A stretch of 64,000 nt of DNA from Symsagittifera roscoffensis. Its lineage: Eukaryota > Xenacoelomorpha > Acoela > Convolutidae. Position 1 is the first letter of the stretch, and each line of letters begins with the position of its first letter. The notes under the pieces are model-generated. The model searched no databases. It was not told the origin of the DNA and worked only from the letters and a program-made list of their open reading frames with translations. Positions 21,493 to 32,125 of this stretch are shown here, in pieces. The stretch covers positions 43,641,080 to 43,705,079 of the forward strand of contig NC_087068.1 of assembly GCF_963678635.1 (NCBI RefSeq), given 5' to 3'. The position numbers and the translations under genes are program-made.

Positions 21493-21848
21493 TGTTCCGA
21501 CTGCCTTTTAAGATCGATTGAATTGTGTTCGACTTTTTTGAAAAGGATGAAAATTCCTAAAGTTTAGAATTAAAGAAATATGTAACGTACAAAACATTTT
21601 TTTCCATTAGCAACGTATGAAATAGACGTCATAGCATGCTTCAATTCAATTCTAAGGTTGTTTATAGCACGTGTTATTCTGCGCGTTAGTTGCAACAAAT
21701 TGGTCCAATTGGCATTATTTGAACAAGATGTTATATTGAGCTCAATTTTAAAACTATATATATTTCAACTATGATCTCTTTTTGATAAGTAATGGGCTGT
21801 TTACCACAAATCTTGAGCTCAATATAGCAGCTATAACAGCAATGTTTG
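21493..21848 (-). mobile_element. Old Helentron-like copy, part left of the LTR element
   Basis: Begins GTTCCGACTGCCTTTTAAG, the subterminal block of the family in inverted orientation, and keeps the CGCGTTAGTTGCAACAAATTGGTC and GAGCTCAA blocks. The 3' hairpin is lost. The rest of this copy appears on the far side of the LTR retrotransposon (28427-28520), so the retrotransposon inserted into it. Confidence 0.5.
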
Positions 21849-22027
21849 GTTAGTGTAGAGATCATGTGATGTTACGATAACACGTTTATATTATTATATT
21901 TATCTATTACGTTATGTCGTATGACTATCAAGGTCAACGTTACGGTCATAGTGAAGTGTTCGTACAGCCAGTGGCTGCGTTTTACTAAGACTTGAGTTAT
22001 GACGTAGTGATCATGCATACTTCCTCA
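21849..22027 (+). repeat. 5' LTR
   Basis: Aligns to the 3' LTR over its length, with shared blocks such as CGATAACACGTTTAT, GACTATCAAGGTCAACGTTA and ACAGCCAGTGGCTGCG. It lacks about 40 bp present in the 3' LTR (between GGCTGCG and CTTGAGTTATG). It ends TCCTCA and is followed by TGGTGCAGTC, a plausible tRNA primer-binding site. The first two bases have mutated from TG. Confidence 0.85.
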
Positions 22028-22038
22028 TGGTGCAGTCA
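22028..22038 (+). promoter_or_regulatory. Putative primer-binding site
   Basis: TGGTGCAGTCA directly follows the CA end of the 5' LTR. TGG is the complement of the universal tRNA CCA end. I did not match it to a particular tRNA. Confidence 0.5.
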
Positions 22039-22073
22039 AATATGGACTCGGCCTGTCGTGGTATGGACGTTTT

Positions 22074-22760
22074 TTGGGCTGGCTCATCACAGGAACCTCC
22101 GGTATCGTGGGAAGAATGGATGCAAAGTTTCCAGATAATAGTTATCGCGAAGAAGAAACCGATTTTGAAGACCTATTGCAAGACAATGTATTGCCCGACA
22201 ATTCTTATCGAACCTTGGAACAGAGGAGAAACAGGCGAAAACGGATTGGGAGCCGAGGAATAACAGCATGCAGTGATGAAGAACACAGTTGGGCAGAAGA
22301 CGAACGCAAGACATTCAAAGGATCGACTCGGGTTGACGTGGATAAGCGATTGCAATATATAATAAATATTATAATAAATTGCAATTATTGTTGTCGTTGG
22401 GGAAACAAGGACAGAAATACTTCATTCAGAAACATCCATACCGTTAGATTATGGACATGACCTTCATCGAATTGTGGAAGTTATCAACAGATAAAATCCA
22501 AAAAGAACCGAATGTTACCAATAAATGATTCATAATTTTTGGACGAAAACAAAGAGACAATGAGGGCATGAAGCTTTTCTTGGAGGCGCTTAGTGATCTC
22601 AACCGCGGTTGTTATTTCGGCGATCGGGAGGAGTCGATTGTACGCGACGTTTTGGTTTTTAATATCAAAACAGAAGAGGTGAAGAAGCAACTGTGCATGG
22701 AAACAATGGGCTCGGGGAAGCGTTAACTTTTGTTGTAGTCCGAAAGCGGCGCGAACTCAT
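22074..22760 (+). pseudogene. gag: Ty3/gypsy gag remnant
   Basis: Reading between frames, a W.EWM.SF.I capsid-like block (22107-22150) is followed near 22590-22700 by DREESIVRDVLVF and KTEEVKKQLCMET, which match the LVRD.F......E..Q..L capsid C-terminal pattern of gypsy Gag. Several stops and shifts interrupt it, including around 22360-22560. A C-X2-C....H....C string at about 22912-22976 may be the nucleocapsid knuckle. Capsid assignment rests on pattern only. Confidence 0.5.
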
Positions 22761-23339
22761 GTACAAGAGGGATAGTTGAGGATTGCCAAGATTCGGAAAC
22801 AATCGAGTTAATGGTACCAAAAAATTAAGGCAGATTTAAGTAATTGGGGTCAAGGGGAAGTTACGTAAAGGAGAACGGATTACCGATGTTAATAATCAGA
22901 TGTTGGACCAATGTCACAACTGTGAAAATCATCTGAAAGCGAGTCACATAGACCGCTGGGCATTTTGCGAAGTTTTGTAAAAAAAACTTGAAATATCAAG
23001 TAGACGGTACATACCAGCTCACACAATACGAAACAAATGTTATCTGGACATTTGAACAGCAAGACAAAGAGGAGTCTTGCGTTTTCGTTATCAAGACGAT
23101 TGTGGACAAGGGGGCCAAAAAACAGGAAAATGATTGAAATCGGAATGGCTGGTTGGCGAAAATGAATCGAGAGGCTGGTTGGCAAAAAACGCCAAGTTTC
23201 ATATCACAGGAATAACACAAAGGAATATTATTAGAAACAAAATCCTGCCAGCTCTGGGCATCGAAGTTCGCCAGAAGAAAATAGCAGTGTCCGTCAAAGA
23301 AGGGGGGACGGACAGCACCCTGGATTCAGTCGGAGAATA

Positions 23340-24330
23340 GTCACCAGTTCAATGTGAGTATATCATTGAAAAACTGAAAGAGTTCAAAGAGCTGTTCGAA
23401 CGAAAAGGGGCATTGAAAAATTCTGAAGTCAGAACATGTTTTCATGAGCCATTACTTCCAGTTCAGGTTAAGGGGGAAGAGTAGCAAAACACGTATTACC
23501 AAAAGTCGAAGAAATTATATATGGGCTGCTTCTAGAAGGTCATTTTGTAAAGCTAGGTAAGTGCACCGACGACTGTTTTATCTTAACTATGGTAATAACG
23601 GCAAAATGAGACGGTTCGGTCAAATTGGCATTAGTTTCAAAGTTGACAAATAAGCAAATCTATCGCAATTGGTACCAGATGCCAAATATGAACAAACTGG
23701 TCAATAATGTGGCCTTAACCATTAGTGGCAATACCTCAGATGCGATATGGTTCAAATATCGACTGAAAATTGGCGTACCCACAAATGGTTTTGAGTGAGG
23801 CAACCAGTCGCCAATATAACTTGAGCATTGTTGGGGGTAATGTCATGGGAACGTATAGGTTCCTGACCGGATTCTACGGGCTAGGAGATATGCCTAATGA
23901 GTTTCAAAGGGTTTTATATTCCATGGTGGGGCCTTACCCGGGGGTTCATGAGTACATAGATGACATCTTAATAGCGAGGCGAGGTTCGCCGGAAGGTCAT
24001 TGGCGAGAATTGAGAAAAGTGTTGCAGATGTTGAACCAAAACAACGCAGCTGCAAAATGAAATAAATGCACTGTTTTCGCAAAGGAGATTGATTGGTTGG
24101 GGCTTAAGCTAACTAATAAAAATGCAGTACCGCTGGAAGGAAAAGTGAGTCAATAGTCAAAATGAAAAAACCAAATAAAATTCTAACATAAGGTCAGTGA
24201 TTGGTTCAATGAACCACTTTATCGGGTTTATTCCAAAGTTTGCGGCCGTAACAGAACCCTTTCGCGACCTAATGAAAAAGCACTCATGATTTGAATGGTG
24301 AGGAAACCATGACAAAGCATTTGGAATCAT
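23340..24330 (+). pseudogene. pol: Ty3/gypsy reverse transcriptase remnant
   Basis: The longest open piece (23770-24060) contains YRFLTGFYGLGDMPNEFQRV and then HEYIDDILIA, the gypsy fingers/palm blocks with the catalytic Y.DD box intact. After a TGA at 24058, in the same frame, come NKCTVFAKEIDWLGLKLT and, one frame away, GSMNHFIGFIPKFA......PFRDLMKK, the usual connection between RT and RNase H. Upstream, LVNNVALTISGNTSDAIW matches the motif preceding the palm. Frameshifts near 23780 and 24160-24180 and many stops make it non-functional. Confidence 0.8.
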
Positions 24331-24740
24331 GAAAAACATAGTATGGGTGTTTGTAGAAAATCATCATTTTGACATACGAAAAGAAACACGAGTTAAATGT
24401 GATGCATCAAAAAAGCCTAGGGGCTGCGCTGGAACTATTTCCTCCCGACGGAAGGAAGTTTATCTCATACGCCTCTTGTTTTTAAATGAAGCGGAAGGCC
24501 CCATTCAAAATAATTCATTATCATTAAGGGTTATTATCTTGTCTGTGAGAGAAAAAGAATTCCAAGACAACAAAAACAAAATCAATTCGACGGGTTGACC
24601 GATTACTCCCATTTGATTATGAAATCGAATATATCCTGGGCGAGAACATGGGGTTTGTCATTTACATTTCTCTTCACCTAGTCGGAGCAGCCGCGAAAGT
24701 CTCGCGAACAGATAATACGTTCGTCGTTGCGCAAGGTAAT
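24331..24740 (+). pseudogene. pol: Ty3/gypsy RNase H remnant
   Basis: VKCDASKKPRGCAGTI (near 24383-24440) matches the V.CDAS..G.GA start of gypsy RNase H with its first catalytic Asp. It continues with frameshifts towards a block around 24690-24780 (SRTDNTFVVAQGNALSWLI) that corresponds to the A.ALSR linker before integrase. Non-functional. Confidence 0.65.
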
Positions 24741-25289
24741 GCACTTAGTTGGTTAATTGCACTGGCGGCAAATGAATTCGTTAAAACTAGCTTCTCGGCA
24801 AATGATGACATACACGAAACATTATCTGAATGGGAATTGCTTAATCGGAAAGAATGTACAGCGAAGAAACTCATCGACGCGTTCAACAATTGTCATTGCT
24901 CAGAGTTTGTGTTAGACATCACTACCATACAAAAGATTGTAACAATTGCCAATTGATTAATCCTTTCGAAATGACCGAGAATTCAGATCCCACTTTTGTA
25001 TATAAACCGGGGCGGACACTAGGAAACTCCTATCCAGTACCTTTCACGGAACAAATTCAACTCTCGCTTTATACCGGCCAAAATGTTCCGGTCAATTCTC
25101 TTCGATTGGGCGGAGTTTTTTGACGCCGAGTTCATCTAAATCTTAACTGAACCTGATGAGATCTTAAATTGCATTATTGATGCTTTTTTAGTGAAAGATT
25201 ACAAGGCGATTCAGAATATTGGAGTTTATTTTTATCATTACGCTTCTATATTCCACACCTTTAAGGGCATTTTGTGCAGGGAAGATAAA

Positions 25290-26010
25290 ATGGTGAATCC
25301 GCCTCAGTAAGGAGCGCCTATTATGGCACGTTTAGGTAGAGGCCATAGGAGTCTATTTAAGATGCGGAATGTAGTTAGCAACTACTTCTGGTGGTCACAC
25401 ATGAATCGTCAGACTTAATTTACCACGGCGAATTGCAAGGAGTGCATTAAACCCGGTGAGAAATGAAAGGTTGTCATACCCAGTATTCGGATTGCAAATT
25501 TAGATCCGACGGAAGAACCTAATAAAAAAAAACAAATTGATTTCTTGGGTCCATTGCATCACCTGGGGTGCAAAAAAAGCTTACCGATTTGTGTCGATCG
25601 ATTCTCCAAATTTCCCCGGTTTAAATAACAACACGTAGAACAGCGGCGGTTACAAGAGAATTTTTGAAAAATTTTGTAACGCTCCATGCAGTACCGCGGG
25701 TGATAAGGACTGATCAACGCTTAAGATTTGTGGCTACATCGATTCGAGAATTTTGCACAGAACATAATGAACAACTGATTTTTTTGCCGGTAAGGATGCA
25801 TCGGGCCACGGGTCTGGTGAAGCGTTGGGTTCGCACTTTTCGGGAAGGCTTTCGTTTTACTCTTCTTAGAAACCGAAGCCAAATTTAAAACATGGTTTGA
25901 ACGAAGTTCTTTACAACGTTAGAAAACTATACACCAGTCAATGGTAGGTCCACCGTTTGAAGCGCACATTGGTCGTAAACTGAACACAGTTTGGCACACT
26001 GTCAAACGTT
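25290..26010 (+). pseudogene. pol: Ty3/gypsy integrase remnant with mutated catalytic Glu
   Basis: The zinc domain is represented by GHRSL..M......FWWSHM and CKECI. The core follows: KQIDFLGPLHHL (first Asp), then, after a frame break, AVPRVIRTDQRLRF (second Asp) and HRATGLVKRWVRTFREGF. The last block normally reads GLVER; the third catalytic residue Glu is Lys here. Downstream PFEAHIGRKLNTVW matches the conserved P.EAH.GRKPNT block. Stops and shifts at several points confirm it is dead. Confidence 0.8.
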
Positions 26011-27990
26011 CTGCATCGGTTCAAAAGTTGACTTGGAAAAATGTGTTGTTTTCCTTAGATAGAAACCAGAAGATGTTCCCCGCTAAAGTAATGCAAGATT
26101 ACCGAAGAGTACATGCGAATCGAATATGGGTGTTCGATTGCATTGAACATCCGCTAGTCTCGGGTAAGGCGGTCCCGGAGACTTCAAAGAGTGAACTAAA
26201 CAAGGCTCCAGTGTTGCAAGCTCAGAAAAAAAATTACGAAAATTTCTCGGAAAATCAAGGATCGGTGGAAATCGAAACCTTATTTTGACCAACTCATTGA
26301 AAAAGTAGATAGGGAGACGGATCATACAGTCACTTAGTTCTCTGGAAAATTTTTGCATAAATCTGGTCTCTCGATAAATTTAGGTACTCAGTCAGATGGA
26401 AAGCGAATCCCGGAGGCGGAGCGCTTCAAAAGTCCACTGGCTAAAAAGGGTGGCAAACAAGACTGGGATGCCCAAAAAACCGCAGCGCTTACAGAATCAG
26501 GAGACACAACTGGGTGAGTCGCTCGAGAAGAAACTCCAACCTCTAAGGGCACCGAGGAGAACGCAATTACTATCGATAGCTCATCGGAGGACTGATGTCT
26601 ACCGAGAACCCGGTAGGAAATCGCCCAAATCCACTAGGGACAACAATGAGTCGTCCGAAGGATCAACCCTTGGCATCAGAGAAGCTAGCCGAGAACGTTA
26701 AAGCAGATGTGACGACAAAGGGACTACAAGCGATTCCGTCGGGAAGTACGCAGACTAACGGCGCGACTGTACCCTGACTCAGCTCAAAGGATGACAGCGT
26801 GATTTTTTTGAGGACAACTGTGCATGCAACTAGTCCGGTGGAGGTGTCATTAGCAGAGGAGGGCGGTGGAGATACAGAGGAGGACAAAGACTTTGAGTTA
26901 TAGGAGAAATATACGCAAGAACCCCAATCCACAGTGGGCGAATTGTCGTCGCCAAGGGCTACGCCGATGGGCATCAAGGAGGAGGGAGTGAGTACACATT
27001 CGCCGAAAAGTAGAAATGCTCGACAAGAAACTGGAGTTTCACAACCGACGATGGTCTTGCGCCATAATACCCGGCCATAACAAAAGAGGCGCCCGCCAAT
27101 GTTTTTGGGCCAAAGGCTGTTCACAAAGGTTATTGCCACCGGTGCAGTCCAGGTGAACGATGTTGTGGCTGCTCGGAATACCTCCGACGAAGAGCAGGCG
27201 AGCCGCCGAAATCTAAATCAAATCTGATACTGAAAACGCTGAGTCGGTCGAGAGGAGGTGGCAACCCCAGTGTGGGGGACAGGGTGAGAAAACCAACCAC
27301 GCCAATTTCTCCAAAGAAAATTCCAAGCCCGAAAAAGACAAGTGCTGATGACACGTATTTCGCTTGGGAGATCTGCCAGTTTACTGGGGACAGGACTACA
27401 TACAGGATGACATTACGAGACTCGAGGAAGACGTGTCAGGTCATTTCGTCGATTCGTTGGATAAACTGCGTCGCGATGTTCAGTACACATCGGGGGTCCC
27501 ATCAGTTTCTGATTCTGTAGTGAAAGTCATTGATGGTTTCCGGTTACAACCCTTGTACCAGGGGCTGGAGGCTAGAATTAGGAATAGCCGAAAGAATCCG
27601 AACTTAGGTAAGTTAGTGGACATTGCGCAGGCCAAGATACAAATGACACGGGTGGCACTAGACCAGGCGGGGAGATAATTGCTGGGACGAATCGAAAAGG
27701 ACGTGGGAATGGCATGCCGAATAAACTAGACGAAAACGTGGATTCTACTCAACCAGGAACGCCGGTGGCTGTTCGCGACCTCGCCTTTAATCAACCGGGG
27801 GAACATGGCACTCAGCAAGAGAAGCACACGCCGTGTCTGCCAGCGGTAGAGGATGATGTTGTGAACAAAGCAATTGTGCCGGCGACAATGTTGCAGGGAC
27901 AGGGTGAGAATTGCGGGGAGCGGCGGAAGTGGTCAGCGTTAGCGGCGACTCGATTGACCCTTTTGCAACGGATGACTGGACATTCCTGAT
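26010..27990 (+). pseudogene. GC-rich 3' region of the LTR element, coding remnants of unclear kind
   Basis: This 2-kb stretch is much richer in G+C than the rest of the window and is full of overlapping ORFs, typical of decayed coding sequence. Visible pieces are a Ser/Pro/Lys/Arg-rich tract (26396-26780 and 27130-27350), a Cys cluster HRCSPGERCCGC (near 27137-27172), and 27364-27678, whose VVKVIDGFRLQPLYQGLEARIRNS and LVDIAQAKIQM look like the C-terminal part of a Gag capsid. A third ORF after pol would usually be env, but I see no signal peptide, furin site or membrane anchor. It could be an unusual 3' gag-like ORF or a second element joined here. Confidence 0.4.
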
Positions 27991-28201
27991 GAAATGTCAG
28001 CCATAAGCATGACCGAAGACGACCACAGATCAAATTTTAGAGGAGCTCGATTTTTTGTGAGAATATCCAAAAAGGGGAAGAATAGGAGCATATTTGACCG
28101 TCGATTATGAAAAATAACTGACAAACTATTATAGCTTACATTGATTAAAATCAACTAGATATATCATATTTAAAAAAAAATTTATGTGCACTGAATTATT
28201 T

Positions 28202-28212
28202 CGAAGGGGAAA
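28202..28212 (+). promoter_or_regulatory. Polypurine tract
   Basis: CGAAGGGGAAA ends exactly where the 3' LTR begins (TGTAGTG), the standard position for plus-strand priming. Confidence 0.75.
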
Positions 28213-28426
28213 TGTAGTGTAGAGGTCATGTTATGTTCCGATAACACGTTTATCTTTTTATATTTATGTATTACGTAACGTCGTATGACTATCAAGGTCA
28301 ACGTTACATTCATCGTGAAGTGTACGTACAGCCAGTGGCTGCGTGTACCGTATTGAACTAAAGTTGTTTCTTCTACGCTTTACCTTAGCCTTGAGTTATG
28401 AAGTAGTGCTCACGCATGCTTCATCA
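28213..28426 (+). repeat. 3' LTR
   Basis: Starts TGTAGTGTAGAG and ends TTCATCA, so it has TG...CA termini. It is longer than the 5' LTR by about 40 bp. Differences between the two copies are frequent, so the insertion is old. Confidence 0.85.
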
Positions 28427-28520
28427 ATTTGGATAATGTAAATAAGCTATTTAGATAAGTGAAATTTGGTTGGAGAAAAAAAACACCTCGTACACAAATA
28501 CTCCGTCATTTTAAATTTGA
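28427..28520 (-). mobile_element. Old Helentron-like copy, part right of the LTR element
   Basis: Contains GGAGAAAAAAAACACCTCGTACACAAATACTCCGTC, read here as two short blocks, which correspond to the GAAGAAACAAAAAACCCACC and GAGCACAAATATTCCGTTAC part of the family in the same inverted orientation as 21493-21848. Confidence 0.45.
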
Positions 28521-28599
28521 AACTCGCCGAATCGGGTAACCTTTTATTTTGAAATTTTTCATTTGCTTATTGCAAAATTATGTATAGCGAAGAGCATCA

Positions 28600-29035
28600 G
28601 TAATCAGGTTTTTTCGACTTTTTACTTAGGCGTTTTTAACTGAAATTTTTTATATCCTCTGAACGATATTGTTGTCTGGAGCTCAAACTCAGAAAAACCT
28701 TATTTTATTTGCCAGGGTTTCAATTTGGGACAATTATCGCGGCGAGATTTTTCGTTCGTGCTGTTGATGGAAACGCTGCCATTTAATCCGCTCAAAAGTC
28801 AACCCAAATTGAGTTGAGGCAAGATATTTGATGTAATTATAACGTTATTACCCGCTAAGAACATCATTTTATATTTGGTATAGCGTGTGGGAAGTTTTCG
28901 ATTCAGTATTCGATCATCAAAAAATCATCCTTTTTAAATTTTTACCTTTTTAATTGATGTTTTCAAAATCTAATTCAAATAAACAAAGGGCAGGGAAATT
29001 ATTCAAGTCTTCGACCTGATACGAGCAGTCTCGTT
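28600..29035 (+). mobile_element. Diverged Helentron-like element
   Basis: The order of blocks matches the family: TTCGACTTTTTACTTAGGCGTTT, ATATTGTTGTCTGGAGCTCAAA, AATTTGGGACAATTATCGCG, ATTTAATCCG and, at the end, CCTGATACGAGCAGTCTCGTT. Many substitutions; an old copy. Confidence 0.6.
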
Positions 29036-30346
29036 TGCGATTTAGACTCAAATCTAGTTAAGATCTTACACTTCATCGATGAACGAGTTCCACTTAAAAC
29101 CTATAACGGTAGATCAATATGGTGCTAAGGCATAATACAATCTGAAGATTTGTTATTTGACATAACAAAAAATACACTGAAAAGGTTTTTTAATGCATTC
29201 AACAATTTGTTCGTCTTTTTCACATTAATAACTGCAGTTAGATCATTCTGTACAATTGGCACAGTAATCGGCTACTTTTTTCAAATTGATTTATTACTAA
29301 AACTTATTGTTTTTTTTTCGAACTGTGACTACTCCAAATCTGATAGAAAAAAAATTGACAGAATGTGTTTTCAATATAGAAAGAAAACTATAAATAACAG
29401 GTTGTTCCTACATAATTGAAAAACATTCACACCGAGATCAGGGTCACCATACAGATTTTCAGAGCCCACACAAAGTAAATTGGTATTATAATATATAGCA
29501 TCGATAAATTGGTGTCTTCAGTGGGGACAAATTAAATCGGTGGCCATTGAAACTGCAGATTTATGAGTTTTCTCTGTGTTTTACAGGCCAAGCAAATCTA
29601 ACAGGGTCATGCTTGAGGCTATCTTATGTGCTTGTCTATCAGAACGTATTATTCTCCTCTGTACCTTTTAAAAAATAACAATCACATAAGCTGCTTATTA
29701 CATTTCAATACAAACCAGACACTAAGTAATCAAAGTCTGTCTTAGTATCGACTGGTATTTTTTCAGTTTGTTAATACTCTTATGCGCATTCCGCTTCAAA
29801 ATTGTACACCATCTATGGCTACATACCATTTTCCCATATTTTTCAAATCTTTCCTTGAGAAATACTAGAGCTCATGTTTTATAACTAATAGTTATACTCG
29901 ATTAATAATTAATGGTTTATGAGATGCCCATTTCATCCATTTGAATTTCATTGAACCCTTTCCTCAGCAGGTATCTTAATCAAATTTACCTTGTTTTGAA
30001 CGAAAAAACCATTTTTGACTGATTTTAGGGAAATTTATAACTTTATTAGAGTTCAGTACATCTTTTGAGGCATGAAAGAATTAATTTATGAGGCATAAAA
30101 AGAAGCAAGTAAAATTTCCAGCGTACCAGTTTTCAAGGTCGCTTGACGCAAAAAATCAATTGACCTTGTGAAACATATATATTTTTTATTGTTATACCAG
30201 CTGTTTCCAAATTATATTTGCCTTAGAATTTTTTTGATGCATTTATTGATTTCAAAAGACAATGCTGGACAATCAAAATCAGGTACTGTGCAATTTAACC
30301 TTGTTAGGAGTCCAAACTGATGTAATTACCAGTATATATTAAATCT
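29036..30346. other. No gene recognised
   Basis: AT-rich sequence. An ORF at 29150-29419 is rich in F, L, I and K and begins at TTG. It looks like chance. Confidence 0.4.
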
Positions 30347-30649
30347 CTATTGATAGATTTCAATCAGCCAGCTCGGGTCAGGGCGAACCTTAATTATATT
30401 CCAACCGCCTATCCAAGTTTCTGAGTCCAACAATTTGATAAAAAATTCGCCCGAAGTTTGTTTTTCTCGAAATATTCCAGCTACTGAAATATTGGCTAGT
30501 ATAGTGGTGTGCGCATCCCCACTGAAAACGCGAACATTCAGGTATCGATTCCACAACGGGCGAATTTTCTTTTGGAATTTGGTATGATTAACGAAAGGCC
30601 ACCCCAAGCTTATATTCCTTTTTTCAAGAATCGGAACAAAAAATAACAT
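30347..30649 (-). CDS. 100-aa ORF of unknown function
   Basis: ATG (30649) to TAG, with a balanced composition unusual for this window: few low-complexity runs, and G+C-rich codons such as GCG CAC ACC and CGC CCT GAC CCG. The sequence has regular alternation of hydrophobic and polar residues (VRVFSGDAHTTILANISVAG, GEFFIKLLDSETWIGGW), suggesting beta structure. It has five Trp residues and no clear signal peptide or membrane span. I do not recognise it. It may be a complete small gene, a last exon, or a domesticated fragment of a mobile element. No obvious acceptor or promoter was found just upstream. Confidence 0.35.
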   Translation of the reverse strand: MLFFVPILEKRNISLGWPFVNHTKFQKKIRPLWNRYLNVRVFSGDAHTTILANISVAGIFREKQTSGEFFIKLLDSETWIGGWNIIKVRPDPSWLIEIYQ

Positions 30650-31145
30650 GTCAGTTTCTTAAACTCTTAAACAGTTTTTTCACAAGTCAGTTTCTTTGAT
30701 CTGGAAGACAAATTTTGTAAACAAAAAATGCTTCATTTTCACTATTTCATCAAAAGAACACTTGAGAGCTCAAAAATAAATGACAGGCAATTGTTTGCTT
30801 ACTTATAAAAAAATTGTTGTTTAATTTCACCTTATATGGCTCTAATGGTTTTTTAAAAGCAAAGAAGAAATAACCATATCGCTATTTCTTGACACAATAT
30901 AAATTGAATCAAAGGAAATAAAAGAACCAATGCGAAAAGGCATCAAACGTTACGTTTGCTGTTTTTGCAAAGTTTAAACTTAAGCTTATATCTTCCTGCT
31001 TAGGTTTAATTAAGATTATTAGAGCCATCCATTCATTTGAAATTTACACATTGAAGGCTTGTTTTGATGATAGTCACACAATATTAGTAAGTAGATTTGT
31101 TCCTCTGAATTGCTTTGTGAATTCTTCAGAAAGAAACGAAATAAA

Positions 31146-31686
31146 ACAAGACTACTTGTATCAGGGCGAAGCCCTGAATGTTCCGACTGCCTTTTAAGGT
31201 TTATGGAGCAGCAGTAATAACATAAAAAAATTAAATGAAATAAAAAAAAGTAGTTTTTTTTTCTAAAATTTGAAATTTTTTATGAAAATCATCCCCCCAC
31301 ACGCCATATAAAGCACAAAAAGAGAGATTTCGTTCCTTATAACAAATCAGTTATGGTAGAAAAAGCTTCGTTCAACCAATTTGGAAGGATTTATAGGACG
31401 GATTAAATCTCTGCTTACGCGTTAATAGCGCGAATTATATCGCGCGTTAGTTGTCCCAAATTGGTCGAAATGGCCGAAATGGCAATCTTTAAACCCTCAA
31501 AACTTTACAAAAAATAATCACAGGGGAAATATCTTTTCAAATTTAAGCTCAAGACAACAATACCTTTTGAATGATATAAAAAAGTTCCGTCAAAAATGGC
31601 TAGTTAAAAAGTCGAAATTTGTCTGAAGAAACAAAAAACCCACCCGAGCACAAATATTCCGTTACTTTCGTATCGAAAGTCGGAAC
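31146..31686 (-). mobile_element. Helentron-like element, full copy in inverted orientation
   Basis: Reads ACAAGACTACTTGTATCAGG, the hairpin CAGGGCGAAGCCCTG, GTTCCGACTGCC, then the body, ending ATACGAAAG-like complement and GTCGGAAC. The end is directly followed by AACAAGACTGCTCGTATC, the 3' tip of another copy, so two copies are head-to-tail with no spacer. This fixes both ends of the family. Confidence 0.75.
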
Positions 31687-32125
31687 AACAAGACTGCTCG
31701 TATCGGGGCGAAGACTTCAATGTTCTGATTGCACTTTCAAGACAGTTTAAGTTTTTTTAGGTTGAAAAGTTGACTAAGTAATTGAGAAAGCTTTTTTCTT
31801 TCATTCATCCACCCACACGCTAAAGTAAACAAAAAAAGGTGTGTTTAGGGTCTTGTATCCTAATGATACAACCAAAACACTTTCCTCATTTCAATTTTGA
31901 ACTCTTTAATCCGCCGTTTACTTGTGTTTCAAGAACGCGTAATATATCGTGCAAAATATCGCGCACAAATTATCTCAATTTGGCCAAATTAATAATTTTC
32001 AAACCCCATAACTTTATAAAAAACGATTGGAATATCTTTTGAAATTTCAGCTAAGAAAACGAAACAATTCTTATATTTAAAAAAAAGTTTTTCACATTTT
32101 TTTTTTTCAAAAATCGGAATTTTTT
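31687..32125 (-). mobile_element. Helentron-like element, diverged copy in head-to-tail tandem
   Basis: Begins AACAAGACTGCTCGTATCGG and keeps the GCGCACAAATTATCTCAATT, TTTCAAACCCCATAACTTTA and TTTTGAAATTTCAGCTAAGA blocks. It fades out near 32125. More diverged than its neighbour. Confidence 0.6.

Larger units (their letters stand above)
21849..28426 (+). mobile_element. Decayed Ty3/gypsy LTR retrotransposon, both LTRs present
   Basis: Two similar LTRs (21849-22027 and 28213-28426) bracket 6.2 kb. The order is gag, RT, RNase H, integrase, then a GC-rich 3' region. A polypurine tract CGAAGGGGAAA (28202-28212) touches the 3' LTR and a TGG follows the 5' LTR. Flanks share TTTG on both sides, a likely target-site duplication that has partly decayed. 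All frames carry stops and shifts. The interior is clearly richer in G+C than the surrounding DNA, suggesting an element with its own composition. It disrupts an older Helentron-like copy. Confidence 0.85.

Noticed and set aside
26663-27139. 158-aa minus-strand ORF inside the LTR element
   Set aside because: Antisense shadow of a GC-rich degenerate coding region; all other domains of the element read on the plus strand.
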